From Metaphire vulgaris (taxonomy: Eukaryota > Annelida > Clitellata > Crassiclitellata > Megascolecidae): a DNA stretch of 64,000 bases. Shown here piece after piece: positions 23,185-34,900 of this stretch. The position numbers and the translations under genes were made by a program. Each line of letters starts with the position of its first letter. The first letter of the stretch is position 1. The notes beneath the pieces were generated by a model that was given only the letters and a program-made list of their open reading frames with translations, was not told the origin of the DNA and ran no database searches. The stretch spans positions 3,136,001 to 3,200,000 of the forward strand of contig CM030870.1 of the NCBI GenBank assembly GCA_018105865.1. Direction: 5' to 3'.

Positions 23185-24530
23185 TATCTAATCTAATTTA
23201 ATCCTAAACTTCTATAGCGCCACTTCATAACACACAGAAGCATCAGCCGATGGTACACCAACTCAAAATCATTAAAGATCCAGGTCAAATCAAGGGTATC
23301 TGGCCGGACAAACGGGTGACAGTCTGTGGTGGATAAGCCAAGTCAAAAAGATGGGTTTTATTCTTGTGGTAAACATCTGTAATGAATTTGCAATGTGGAC
23401 GTGCTGAGGCAATGAGTTCCAGAGTTTGGGGGCGGCCACTGAGAAAGCACGAGAACCATTGAACTGTCTGATTATGAGAGAGGGAGAGAACTATGGCAGA
23501 CGAGGATCTGGTCGAGTACCGGTATTTGTTTGTTTGTACAGAATGTTTTGAAAGCAATAAAGTGTTTTGTAAACCTGAAGGCAGATTTTAAAGTCTATCC
23601 TTTCTTTAATTAGAAGCCAATGGAGACCCTTATGAACTGGGTTATGTCAACTTATGTGCTCATGTTTTGGGGTTTTTGAAACAACCCAAGCCAGTGAATT
23701 TTGAATGTTTTGGAGTTTAGCCAGGTTGGATTAAGAGATGCCAAAGAGAAGGGAGTTGCAGTAATCAAGACGGCTAGACAATAAGGCATCTGCCAAGAGC
23801 ATTAATGCAGGTTTATTGAGACATTTCCTAATACAATAATAATCACAAAGGTGTAAGTGAGCTACTTTACAGATGCTATTTGCATGATTTGTGAAGGAGA
23901 GTGGGGAATCAAAAATTATTTCTAGGTCCTGTGCTTACAGGAATAGTCAAATCCCCAAGTTTAATAGAGGTGATTGAGTCAAATATCTTGAGCTGTGGCT
24001 TTGTTTCTAAAAGTAAAAATTCAGTTTTAGCCGGGTTTAAAAGCAATTTATTTGAATCTATCCAGGACTGAATATGAGAGAATGCCTGAGAAGAGTTTCC
24101 AAAGAAGATTCTGCTGAAGACTTATCAAATGAAATAAGAATCTGAGTATCATCTGCATATAGGTGGTAATCAAAGTGATAGTCAGACAGCAATGAGTCAA
24201 GAGGAGTCATGTATAAAGTGAACAACATAGGTCCAAGAACTGAGCCCTGGGGACCCCACAATTCAAATAGGCAGATGAAAAAGTACCATTTGTGCAGACA
24301 GACTGAGTGCGAGGACTCGAGTAGGTAGTGAACCAGTGCAGTGCAGAATCTGATAAACCAAACCAGTGCTGGAGACGATGTAAGAGGATTGGAATGATCA
24401 ACAGTATCAAAAGCTGCTGATAGATCAAGAAGTATTACTGGTAATGCGGTGACCTTGCCATTTTCCATTGCGTTTATTATATGATCATGGACAGAGAGCA
24501 GAGCAACTTCAGTAGAATTATATTTATGGT
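23185..24530 (-). pseudogene. L2/CR1-type LINE with reverse transcriptase, 5' truncated
   Basis: The frame at 24468-24058 carries LLDLSAAFDTVDHS, GPQGSVLGPMLFTLYMTPLD and YHLYADDTQI (RT motifs including YADD). Further frames to 23285 give the C-terminal KNKTHLFDLAYPPQTV. The 3' end has CTTCTATAGCGCCACTTCAT then (TCTAA)n. Frameshifted, inactive. Confidence 0.88.
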
Positions 24531-24647
24531 ATGCTGACTGAATATATAATATATATATATAATATATATAATATATATATTATATATATATTTATATATT
24601 CAGTCAGCATATCATATATATATATATATATAACATATATATATACC

Positions 24648-24690
<43 letters not shown>

Positions 24691-24740
24691 CTTGGTATAC
24701 ATATATACACACATACCTATATACATACATGTATATATTA
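24531..24740. repeat. AT/CA microsatellite block with embedded hairpin
   Basis: TATGCTGACTGAATATATAA at 24529 is mirrored by TATATTCAGTCAGCATATCA near 24594, giving a hairpin with an AT-rich centre. Then (TA)n, (CA)n and more (TA)n. Confidence 0.85.
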
Positions 24741-25089
24741 TGCCTATATAGCATGCAATTAATGTATGTTATTACAAGCGCACACACTCCCTTAAGGCAA
24801 TATATTTTGTGTCGCTTTGGGATGCATTGTGTGCATGCAAATTATTTAAATCTGAATAGTGAACGTGAGAAAATACAGTAAGCAAAAGCTTTATGCTTGA
24901 ATTCATCACACTGAATTCAGTTGAGCAGCTGATGCACAGAAAAGCGCAGTAAGTATGAACTGTGTTTCCGATTTTAACCTGAAGGAGTTATGAAGCAGTT
25001 GGCTACAATAATAAAAGCAAGCAGAATGGGAATCATGCGATCCGTCTCAAAGCAAAACGGTGCAGAGACCGCTTACGGCTGCTAGTCAC

Positions 25090-25096
25090 TTACGCT
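25090..25096 (-). CDS. Possible last CDC14 coding exon (two codons and stop)
   Basis: A strong acceptor (CTCCCTCACTGTTTTGGTTTACAG on the minus strand, quoted in part) is followed by AGCGTAA, which in phase 2 adds Arg-Ala-stop. A GTAAGT donor consensus begins only three bases after the acceptor, so a 3-nt microexon is an alternative. No clear polyadenylation signal was seen just downstream. Confidence 0.3.
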
Positions 25097-25429
25097 CTGT
25101 AAACCAAAACAGTGAGGGAGACGTAACACGATCAAAACTTTGATAAGAATAGACTCGATCAGAAGCTACAGAGTTTGGTCTGGAATTCATAAAATTATTT
25201 GGAATCATTTAGAATTTTAGACTGTTTGTCATTATTTTTTATTATTATCTAGATTTCCAAAGTTATTGCAAGGTGAACTGAAACTGTCATATAAAAGAGA
25301 ATTCTTTTTAATTCCTTTGGTAGGCAGGAATTCAATCTCATTAATTATTAGTCAAGAGAAAATAAAATTCAATAGTGACGTCAGAACAACGCACTTGGCA
25401 TCAGTCAGTGGCAGTTCTAGCAAGAGCCC

Positions 25430-25500
25430 TAAGGTCGACTCAGCCTTACTCACTAGAGGGCAGTGGTAAACTGAGGAGCAGTGGTAAAAAGCTGCCATAA
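25430..25500 (+). repeat. SINE fragment
   Basis: CCTAAGGTCGACTCAGCCTTACT and the following GAGGGCAGTGGTAAA match the SINE body at 10825-10870 (segments quoted in part). Confidence 0.6.
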
Positions 25501-25553
25501 GTCAAACAGATACACTGCGCGATGCACTAGCCGAGTATCCATGATATTGCATG

Positions 25554-25742
25554 CAGTGGCGTAGTGATGGGGCAGTGGAGGCGAACCGCCCCGGGCGGCA
25601 GTTGCAGGGCGGCATTTTCGAGAATTGCGATAACGTTTTTTGCTAGTCAAGAATTTTTGGAATTTTTTTTGGTTGCCAGATTATTTTTTCGGAGGCAGCA
25701 CTTTTTTCTTCCAAGGCAGCACTTTGCCTCGCTATGCCACTG
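25554..25742. mobile_element. hAT-like MITE (CAGTGGCGTAG ends)
   Basis: 189 bp; TIRs CAGTGGCGTAG / GCTATGCCACTG; duplication ATTGCATG / ATTGCACG. Holds a variant of the shared module (GTTTTTTGCTAGTCAAG). Confidence 0.88.
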
Positions 25743-25759
25743 ATTGCACGTCTGACTGA

Positions 25760-26330
25760 GGGTTATAGCAAAGAAGATCAGCACCACCCTATGAGCCCAT
25801 GAGGCTCGGGAAAGCACTTTGACTTATTAATATTACTATTATTAATATTAGTGTTAGTATTGAACTTGGACACATTATAATTGCCTCACCCATTTCCAAA
25901 ATCATCAATATTTTCTTGTCATCAACAAACTAATATGACTGGTCGTCAGAGATTATACAAAGACTGAGAAAAATGGTCTTAAGCATTTTGTTTAAGAATT
26001 TAAGAATTAAAGAGACAACAGAGACATTTTGCACACATCATAACAACCAAGCCATGGCCTCATCAGGCTCGTGAGGAAAAAGTGCTTAACTAAAGAATTT
26101 CTAGGTTTTTTGTAGACTCACATGGAAAACTTCAGTACAGTAACTTTAATTCTGATAATAAAATAATACGACAATACCCACAGTGACTCAGCTATATTAG
26201 GAAACTCTGTTGCTGACAGAACAGAATAGATTGGACTTAAATTAATACAGATCCATGTCAGCATTGGCACTGATGACTTCAGTCAGAGGCCAATGCAAAC
26301 AGAATTTAGCATACCACACCATATATATAA
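25760..26330. other. Unassigned DNA within the possible last CDC14 intron
   Basis: Nothing recognised. Confidence 0.5.
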
Positions 26331-26339
26331 TATACTTTT

Positions 26340-26367
26340 ATACCACACCACACACACACCATATATA

Positions 26368-26425
<58 letters not shown>

Positions 26426-26440
26426 CATACATACATACAT
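26340..26440. repeat. (CA)n / (TA)n / (CATA)n microsatellite
   Basis: Compound dinucleotide array. Confidence 0.92.
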
Positions 26441-26768
26441 TTTATGTCTTGCTATCTGATTATGTCAGCTGTTTGAATTTCAAGGGGACTTGTAGCTTAC
26501 ATCAATCGTAAGATAGACTACATGCTATGCAGGAGACTAACATTTAGACCTATTTAGACCTGTTCAATGATTGTGATTTTGAAAAGTTCAAATGACCCAG
26601 ATAAGTTCTTCAAAATATACTGATAATTGTGTTTTTCAGCTCAACAATGCTACGGAAAATCTGAATTTTTACGACTGTCCAGTTGTCATTTAAATTGTGC
26701 AGAATTCAAATTGATTATGTTAAATTGCATAGATTAGTTCATAAGATGGCATTTCTTTTTTTTCCTAC

Positions 26769-26936
26769 CGATTCATTCTTTGCATAGTGGAAACACCTCC
26801 ATGACCTGAGGAGGTGTTTGAAGTGCTACCCTTGAGAACAGGCAGAGGCCTTGGACGGTGCGTTTGGCCATAGTCATTTGTCCCATTCGATGTCCTTGCA
26901 CTCAGCATATTTGATCTTACCATCGGCTGTTGATCA
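26769..26936 (-). CDS. CDC14: CDC14 exon 12, C-terminal tail
   Basis: Encodes (H)[40 protein letters not shown] and TMQRMN. The acceptor is TTCCGATTTTAG and the donor AATCG|GTAGGA, phase 2. It is low in complexity like vertebrate CDC14 tails; assignment rests on strand, phase and splice signals. Confidence 0.65.
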
Positions 26937-29900
26937 CTAAAATCGGAAAACAAAATACAAAATTTGGCGTGCAAAGCAATTTTGTGAAATATTCCCCACA
27001 TATCAAAGGCTTCAGTATTGATCAACATAACTACTAATAGTTTCTACAATAATTAACAGCTGAGATTCAGTACGCGATCTCTGCTTTACGTCCCTCCTCC
27101 GTCTAAGACTGCGAAGTTCGGAGAGAGATCCGTCACTCGAGGCAATCCTCTGTCATGGAACTCGTTCCCGGACTCAGTGACCACCATCACCTCCTTCGAG
27201 TCATTTGTGATTAAACTCAAGGTGCACCTTTTTAATATCTCGTTCGATTGTTCCATGTAAAGCTCTCTTGACTTTGGCCCTTGCTATGTTACTGCGCTAT
27301 ACAAATTGTCATAAATAAAGAATAGAATAGAATAACAACAACATCATGAATAGCTGTGCATTAATCGGCCGATAATCATCACCAGTCGGATATTGACAGC
27401 AGTGGGGCAGCCAAGGTTCCCGAATAGGAGGAAGCAAATATACAGTTTTGGATGAAAAATCTCCAACCAAAAGCTCACCAATGAGTTCATCAGACACTGG
27501 CATATTGAATGTACTATCTAGCACCCCCCCCAAACTTCTCAACGGTTTTGAACAAATCTCAAGAATGGCTCCAGCCTAAATAGGGGCCTGGCCCTCTGTG
27601 CCCCATCCATGACTATGCTAATGATTGGCTGATGCCAATTGTTTAAATGGCAGATAACGATTTTTGATAACCGGTATTGTCCAATTATTGGCCGACAATT
27701 ATAATTGGTATCCCTCTGCACAATCTTGTTTAACATCTTCATGCCTCATTTAGTTTGCAATATATCTATTAGGAAAAACAGTTACAAAAACATTAAAAAG
27801 TTTATTGAGTTGAATTTCTGTCTAAGGCAAAATTTCCTTTTAATAAATTAGATCTTCTAGGAAACTCCTGCTTACATCAATGCCTTGTTGCTGGTCGCTC
27901 TGACATTTTCCGACTGTTGGTGCTTCCGCATTATCTTAATATGATTCAGTCGTTCACCTTGAGACTCGTGTAACCGGTTTTCCTGTTAATGAACAAATCC
28001 ACAAAGTAGTCGAAACTCTTAGACAAACACACACAGACACACACAGACACACACACAGGGGTGTCGCGACCACGAGGCAAGTGCCTCGGGGCGGCACGAT
28101 CCAAGGAGTGGCAGCGAGTAATGTAGTAAATTTTTAAAAAAGATAATGTCTCTTCACTGGAAAAACTGACATCAGAACATCCAAAAAATAGAGAAAGATC
28201 ATCACCTATTTAACACATTTCACTTAGTTGAATGACACCATGCCAGTTGACAAAACTTTTTTTGCTTGTCATGATTTTTGGAAGTTAAGGGTGCTATCAG
28301 GGGCGGCACTAGATAAGATGCCTCAGGGTAACAGACAGGCTCATGACACCCCTGAACACACACACACACACAGACACACACATGCACACACAGGATTTGA
28401 CTGCTGCTTGTCATATTGACACTGACATCATTGACCTATTCTAGTATTCTGGAAACTGGCAAAACCCCAAGTTGTAAAATGTAACAAGAATTCCTCGCTG
28501 AAGATATATTCATCAATACATATTTTGAGGTTGCGAATTTTGGTAAAATTTTCGGACTATATTCAAAGCGTTGGAACCTGAAACTGGTTGTCAGCTCTTA
28601 GTTCATGATTGCAATCCAAATTTCATCTTCAGTTAAACAGCACATATGCTATTTCTCACAGCAAAGTCACAGCAAACAGTTAAAGGCATTCATTTTCGTA
28701 GTACTATTGGTACCGGACTCACTGAGTCACGTTTTTCGTCCATGTACTGAGGTCGCGCTTTAAGAATTGACGTTTGACGACAGTGGGTGAGGCCGGAGTG
28801 ATCTTTTTCTCTGACGGTTCCTCTGTTTCTTCATCCAAAGCCCAGTTCTTTTTGGTCGGCTGGTTTAAGTTGTTTTCATGGTCTTGTCTCATATAATAAA
28901 CTTCACCCTGGATCCACAAGGAAGACTGCTTCCTGGTATTTTAAAAAAACAAGCAATACTTCTCTTATTTAGCATCCACCCAGAAATGAATGTATTTAAT
29001 AATGCAAAATTTGTGGGATAAATTCCATAATATGCCGTATTTTTCTCTCAATTATCTTTCCTCAACTAGTAGACAGTTACTTGATTGGATGTTGATCCAT
29101 CGCTTAGGTATAGCATTAAGTTGGACGAGGAAGAGAACAGGAGCAAGGGAGTCTGGGTCAGTGTTGAGATGGTGAACAATCTGAGATTCACAGATGACAT
29201 AGACCTCCTACTAGAAGAAGAAATAAAAACACTGCAGTCTAGCCTTGGCAATGGTGTAGAAGCAGCAGAAATAATGGCACTGATGGTGAACATAGCAAAA
29301 AAACCAAAGTCATGGTATTTGGGAAACATGGGTGCAAAGCAGAAAAATTCAAGCACATAACAGAATTCAAACACCTTGAGAGTCTGCTGACATGGGGCAA
29401 TGACTGCAGCCAGGAGATCAAGAGAAGAATAGCAAAAGTAACAGGACCAATGACAGGATTTAAAACAATGTGGAAAAGCAATGCCACAAGAGTACTGTAG
29501 ACAAAAAAAACTGAAAATATTAAGAACATGCATATTTAGCATAATAATAATAATATAATATAACAAGGTTTAAAGTGGTTCAGTAGGGACTGCCCTGTGT
29601 GATAACCACTGTTAAGCATGCTTCTGTATGTGCCAGAAACCTGGACCATCAAGAAAAGGGACTAAGAACGTCTTCTAGCCTTTGAAATGAAATGACACAG
29701 AAGAATATGGAATATCAACTGGCAACAGAAAAAAAAGAATTTCTAAGATATGCGAAAAACTCAAGGTCAAAACAAACATCATGCAAATGCTGATAAGGAG
29801 AAAAACTGTCACACACGCCTACAGATCACCCATGGAGCTGGATGATTAAGTGATGATGATGACAATGACAACAACCATGAAGATGATGATTTGCTGACAC

Positions 29901-31906
29901 TCAGTGCATTGTAATCTAAACGTTTATACACTGAACTTATTTCTATGGCATTTATATTCCAATCTCAAGTTCTTATGCAAGTAGTTGTGTGTAAAATTTT
30001 TAAAACAGGCGAGGCAGGTAATGTTGATTGTATCAGAGTTTTGACAGGCTTGGAAAGTAAAAATGTTGTAAAAAAGCGACAACCGTCCTTTGTCAATAAA
30101 TATGTGAAGAAGCCACAGTGTACTTTGCCAAGTGCATTGCTAGAATTTATCTGAGGGCAGAGGATGGCTGGATGGGCAGTGATAGTGGCTGTACTGTGTA
30201 AAGTTTGTGGTTAGTTTATTATGTTTTAGTTCAGTTGATTTGTGTTATTCCTTATTTGTGTACTATCTGATGCTGTGCTTGTCATGAATAAAGATTACTA
30301 TAAAACATTTAAAAGGAAATGTTTTTTTCAATGCCCTAGTTACTCACCGACCAAAGACTATAACAAATCTGGCTAAAGTTCTCTACTTTGACAAATGGTA
30401 TAAAACCCCTTCTCCCCATTAAGCAGTTAAAACTGAGGGTCATTGGTTTACCCTATGAGATAGTTCTGTTGCGGTCCGATGACCGATCCGGGACGACAGA
30501 TTCGGAGCCAGGCAATCGTCTCAGGAGCGGTAAACTTGTAATGTTTCATGATCCAACATGCTATCAATGTTCCGGTTCTACCAAGACCAGCTGCAGCATC
30601 AAATGAACACAGCTTAGAAATAGTTATATCTATGGTAAAACATGTGATGATCTGACATACAACAGCAGGTTTGTAATTCATAATTAATAAAATTATTAAT
30701 CAATTAATAATTAGTACTTAATTATTTATTTATTAATAAAGACAAAGTAGGTAACATAAGTTGCAGGCAAATATAATCTACCTGGTAATCTAATCTTAAA
30801 CTTCTATAACGCCACTTCATAATGCACAGGAGCATCAGACGATGGCATGCCAAAATATATATACTCATGGAGCACAGCATCAAAATGCCTGAAGACATCA
30901 TCATCATCATCATCACCACCACCATCATCATTATTATTTGTATATATATATATATGTTATATATACTGTATTATATATACTGATTTTTGAGGAGTATATA
31001 TGTTACAGTCAAAATGTGTAATTAGTCATTACACGAAATGACTAAAAGTTTCAGTCATTGTGTGTAATGACTAATGACCAATAGTGTCAATCATTTCATG
31101 AATGAGCACAGCCAGAGACGCAGAAATCGCAGTCTTATAGGACTATATTAGCGATTATAGTGATCAATCAAAGTGAAATGAAATGAATCATTGTAAAAAG
31201 CTACTTAGTGCATCTTTGCATGAAATTGATTTTGGTTATTTTGAAATTGCTGGTTATTTTTGCATGCAATGATTGACCCTATTGGACATTACACACAATG
31301 ACTGAAACTTTTAGTCATTTCGTGTAATGACTAATTACACATTTTGACTGTAACATATATACCAATATACCCTCATTGCTACGCCCTGAACATTGCTCTC
31401 TACCTTTGCAGTGGACGGCTATGGCACCTGAAGCATTTTCACAGATATCAAGAAACTTGTCTAGGATGGTGTCACTTGGAGTACTTCCATCTGGAAAGAA
31501 GAGATCGTGGTGCTGGAAGCCCGCATCAGTGAACTGTCGAGCGTTGTATATCTTCTTGTTAAGTCGAATCACAACAGTAACATTCCTCTTGCGAAAGTAT
31601 GGAATATACGACTCAGGAGAGTGCAATGGATAGCCTAGAGGAGAAAAGAGGATCAGAAGCCTCAGCAAAATCCAAGAATCTCAGCATTTATAATTGTTTT
31701 TATCAAATTTTAATACATTGCACATATTTTAAAAATCAAATTTGTATATTCATACCAACATCACCTTTCTCTGGAAACATTTAAGAAGCGACTGAAGACT
31801 TGGCTGTTCGAGATCAGCTATTCTGATAAATCCTGACCTATATTATTCATGAACTATGTAATGTGTTCAAGTAGTCCTCCTAGGACGATTTACCAACTTA
31901 ACTTTC

Positions 31907-31958
<52 letters not shown>

Positions 31959-34900
31959 TCTGCTTAAATATTCAACTATTCTTTCATGACCATACAAAAT
32001 TTAACTCAGTTGAAATACCATTTTCTATTTTGCTTTTTGGATGAGGACCAGAAAAGGCCAAGAACTTTCCAGGAACCACCCAGCACAAGTCTCCATTTTC
32101 AACTTTCTACAAAAGAATCCAGACATCTGACAATGGTTCCATGTCATTTAATCCCAGTCACTTAACCCCAAGTCTTTTAATCCGAGTCTTTTAAAGTCTT
32201 TTAATCCCTGTGCACATAATCCCCAGACACTCAAGGATATAGGAAAACATATTAAATGATGTAATACGAATGAAATAACAAATATTTGTGTTACAAAAAC
32301 ATAACCCTAACCCTAAATCTAACCCTAAACCTTACCTAATTATGCAGCTCTGGTCTTAAACTCCAAGGCAATGATTGAAGGGATTAAGTGTCAGGGGATT
32401 ATTTGCTAGGGGATTAAAAAAGATTAAGTGACGAGGATTAAGTGACTGGGATTAAAAGGCTGGGATTAAAAGACCTGTCACCATTTGGCAATATCTGAAA
32501 CATGTTTTATGAAATTGCAAAATTTTATCAAATTAAATATGAATTTAGAAATTCTGTATATGAAATAAAACATTAAAGGTTAATATTAAATCTTGCCTCA
32601 TAATGCTCATATTCAGCAAGATCAAAGGTTTCAAAGTTGAGAAATCCACATTGCAGACCCTGGACATAAAATTCTAATAATTAATATACAGCGCAATGAT
32701 TTAAGACTGAGCAGATGTATGAAGGGTCAACGGTCTACATCACTTCACATCACCTCACATACTTCAAAAACATCAACTCAATTTAATTGAAGTAGAAATT
32801 CCTGAAATACTGATTTTTAAATTTGCACAGTGGCACCACCTAACAATGTCACTTTCGATGATTTTCAAGTTTGAATAATAAATACCTCAGTACACAGTGC
32901 AGCAATTAATGTCAATTATGGATCAATTTATTAGTCTGTGAAACATTATATTTGTCATAGACAATGGTGCAGCCAAGGGAGGGGTGGTTGGGAGTTAAAA
33001 CTCCTTGGCTGTCTGACAAAATTTTTTTGGGCAGATCAATATAGTTAGCTGTGTTGTATAGCTGTATGCATTCAAATGCCTACATAATTCCATTTCCGGT
33101 AAGCAAGTAAAATAATAGTTGACGACCTTTTTTTTGCTTGTCAGGGTTTTCCGTGTTGGAATCATAAAATCATAAGATGATAACCCTTTTTTGCTTGTCA
33201 GAATTTTTTGAAGTTGCGAATCAAATCAATCATAACTGCCCCGTCTTTGGGGAATCCTGGCTATGCCACTGGTCATAGAAATACTACTGATCTTAACTAA
33301 ATAAAGAAATAAGAAGCATTGAATTGAACATTAGTGCAAACTCTTATTTGGCACTATTTCTCTTAAGTAACATAATCTAATGATATCTCTGTTTGACATT
33401 TAGTAATCTGTTTAAATATATTTTCTTCCTTAAAAAACCAATGCTCCTGGACTCTGTTCTGTGCTGAGTATCTGTTATTTCTCCTTACAATGTCGATATT
33501 TACTGCTCAGATCCATACTTCGATCGCACTAATGATAATTCTTGTCTTCGTTTGTTCACACTATAAATTTTTAATCTGAACTTAAACTAAATGTGTGTTT
33601 TGCATGAAAAACATGATGCCCTAATATTACCCGATATGCGTCAACTGTGTCGGCCATATTGTGCACGTCAACAATTTTTTTTAAAAAACTGAATATAAAT
33701 TTCACTTGCCTTGTAGACGCCTTGTAAGCAGTCGAGGAGCGTAAGGTTAAAGCTTGGCACACCAAGGGAAGCATCTCTATAAATCAACCACAGACCTTCA
33801 CTTACTCAAACAGTCTGAGACACGACATAAAGGAGGTTCTGGCAAAATCAAGAGAATTTTTTGCCTTAACCCCTTTAGTGTCAAGCCCGACTATAGTCGG
33901 GCGCTGGAAATCGCAGCGTAGGTGGCAAGCCCGAGTATAGTCGTGGAAACCCAAGCATATTCTAAAGTCGTCATTTTCTTTGCCAATTACTCAGTGTCAA
34001 GCCCGATATTTGTCAGGGCTGTGTAACATGGATACCTAATCTCTGCTTTTAGCTAGTTTTGCCACTATAAACAAGGAAATAGATCTTATTTGACCGAAGC
34101 CTGGCTTTTTGGCTTTGAAAAAGTGCCACTTCTAGTTGAAAAATTGCCACTTCTAGGGTTTGAAAAATCATACCTATGCTAAATTTGGTCCGATCTTCAA
34201 GATTTTTGAACTATCCTGTTCCAAAAACACCCGCCTACAACTTTGCCGCTCACACAAGGGGGTCACTGCTGAAAATTTTTTGATAATGAGCTTTGAACAA
34301 AATTTGAGCAAAATGTTGGGGTGGGGTCATATTTTTGGCTGTAGGGTGGACCCTACCATCACAATTTCTTTTTTTGCACGGATCGTTAGAAAGAACAATA
34401 AAAATGCTAAACAACGGTGCAAACCTCATTTCTCTAGCTTCTATACAGCCTGACATATAGTAAATTTAAAACATATATGTTCACATTTTCATATGAACGC
34501 TTTTACCCAAAATTAATTCCCCAGATTGGTGACAGCTTGTAAAATTTAATTCGACACTAAAGGGGTTAAATAAAGCTCTGTAAATGTGTTTGAATGCATT
34601 GCAAATCAAAATTCTCCCACATGGTCAAGAAAATGAATTCAGGACGTTTCATCTCAGGATGATTCATTGCAGACGATTCATCTCAAGGACTATTCACCTC
34701 AGTACGTTTCATCAGGAGGACTATTCACCTCAGGACGTTTCATCAGGAGGACTATTCATCTCAGGACGATTCATCTTAGGATGATTCATCTCGGATAAAC
34801 CCTTACCCTAACCCTCACCCTAGCCCTTACACTAACCCTAACCCTTATAACTTTATCCTAATCCTTACCCTAACCCTTACACTAACCCTAACCCTTATAA

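Noticed and set aside
29066..29566. 166-codon minus-strand frame with hydrophobic stretches
   Set aside because: Antisense of the RTE fragment at 29100-29910.
30994..31361. MicroRNA precursor
   Set aside because: The hairpin is far longer than a miRNA precursor and fits an inverted-repeat transposon.
32140..32485. Helitron
   Set aside because: No TC...CTRR termini or 3' hairpin at the expected position; the block is an inverted oligomer array.
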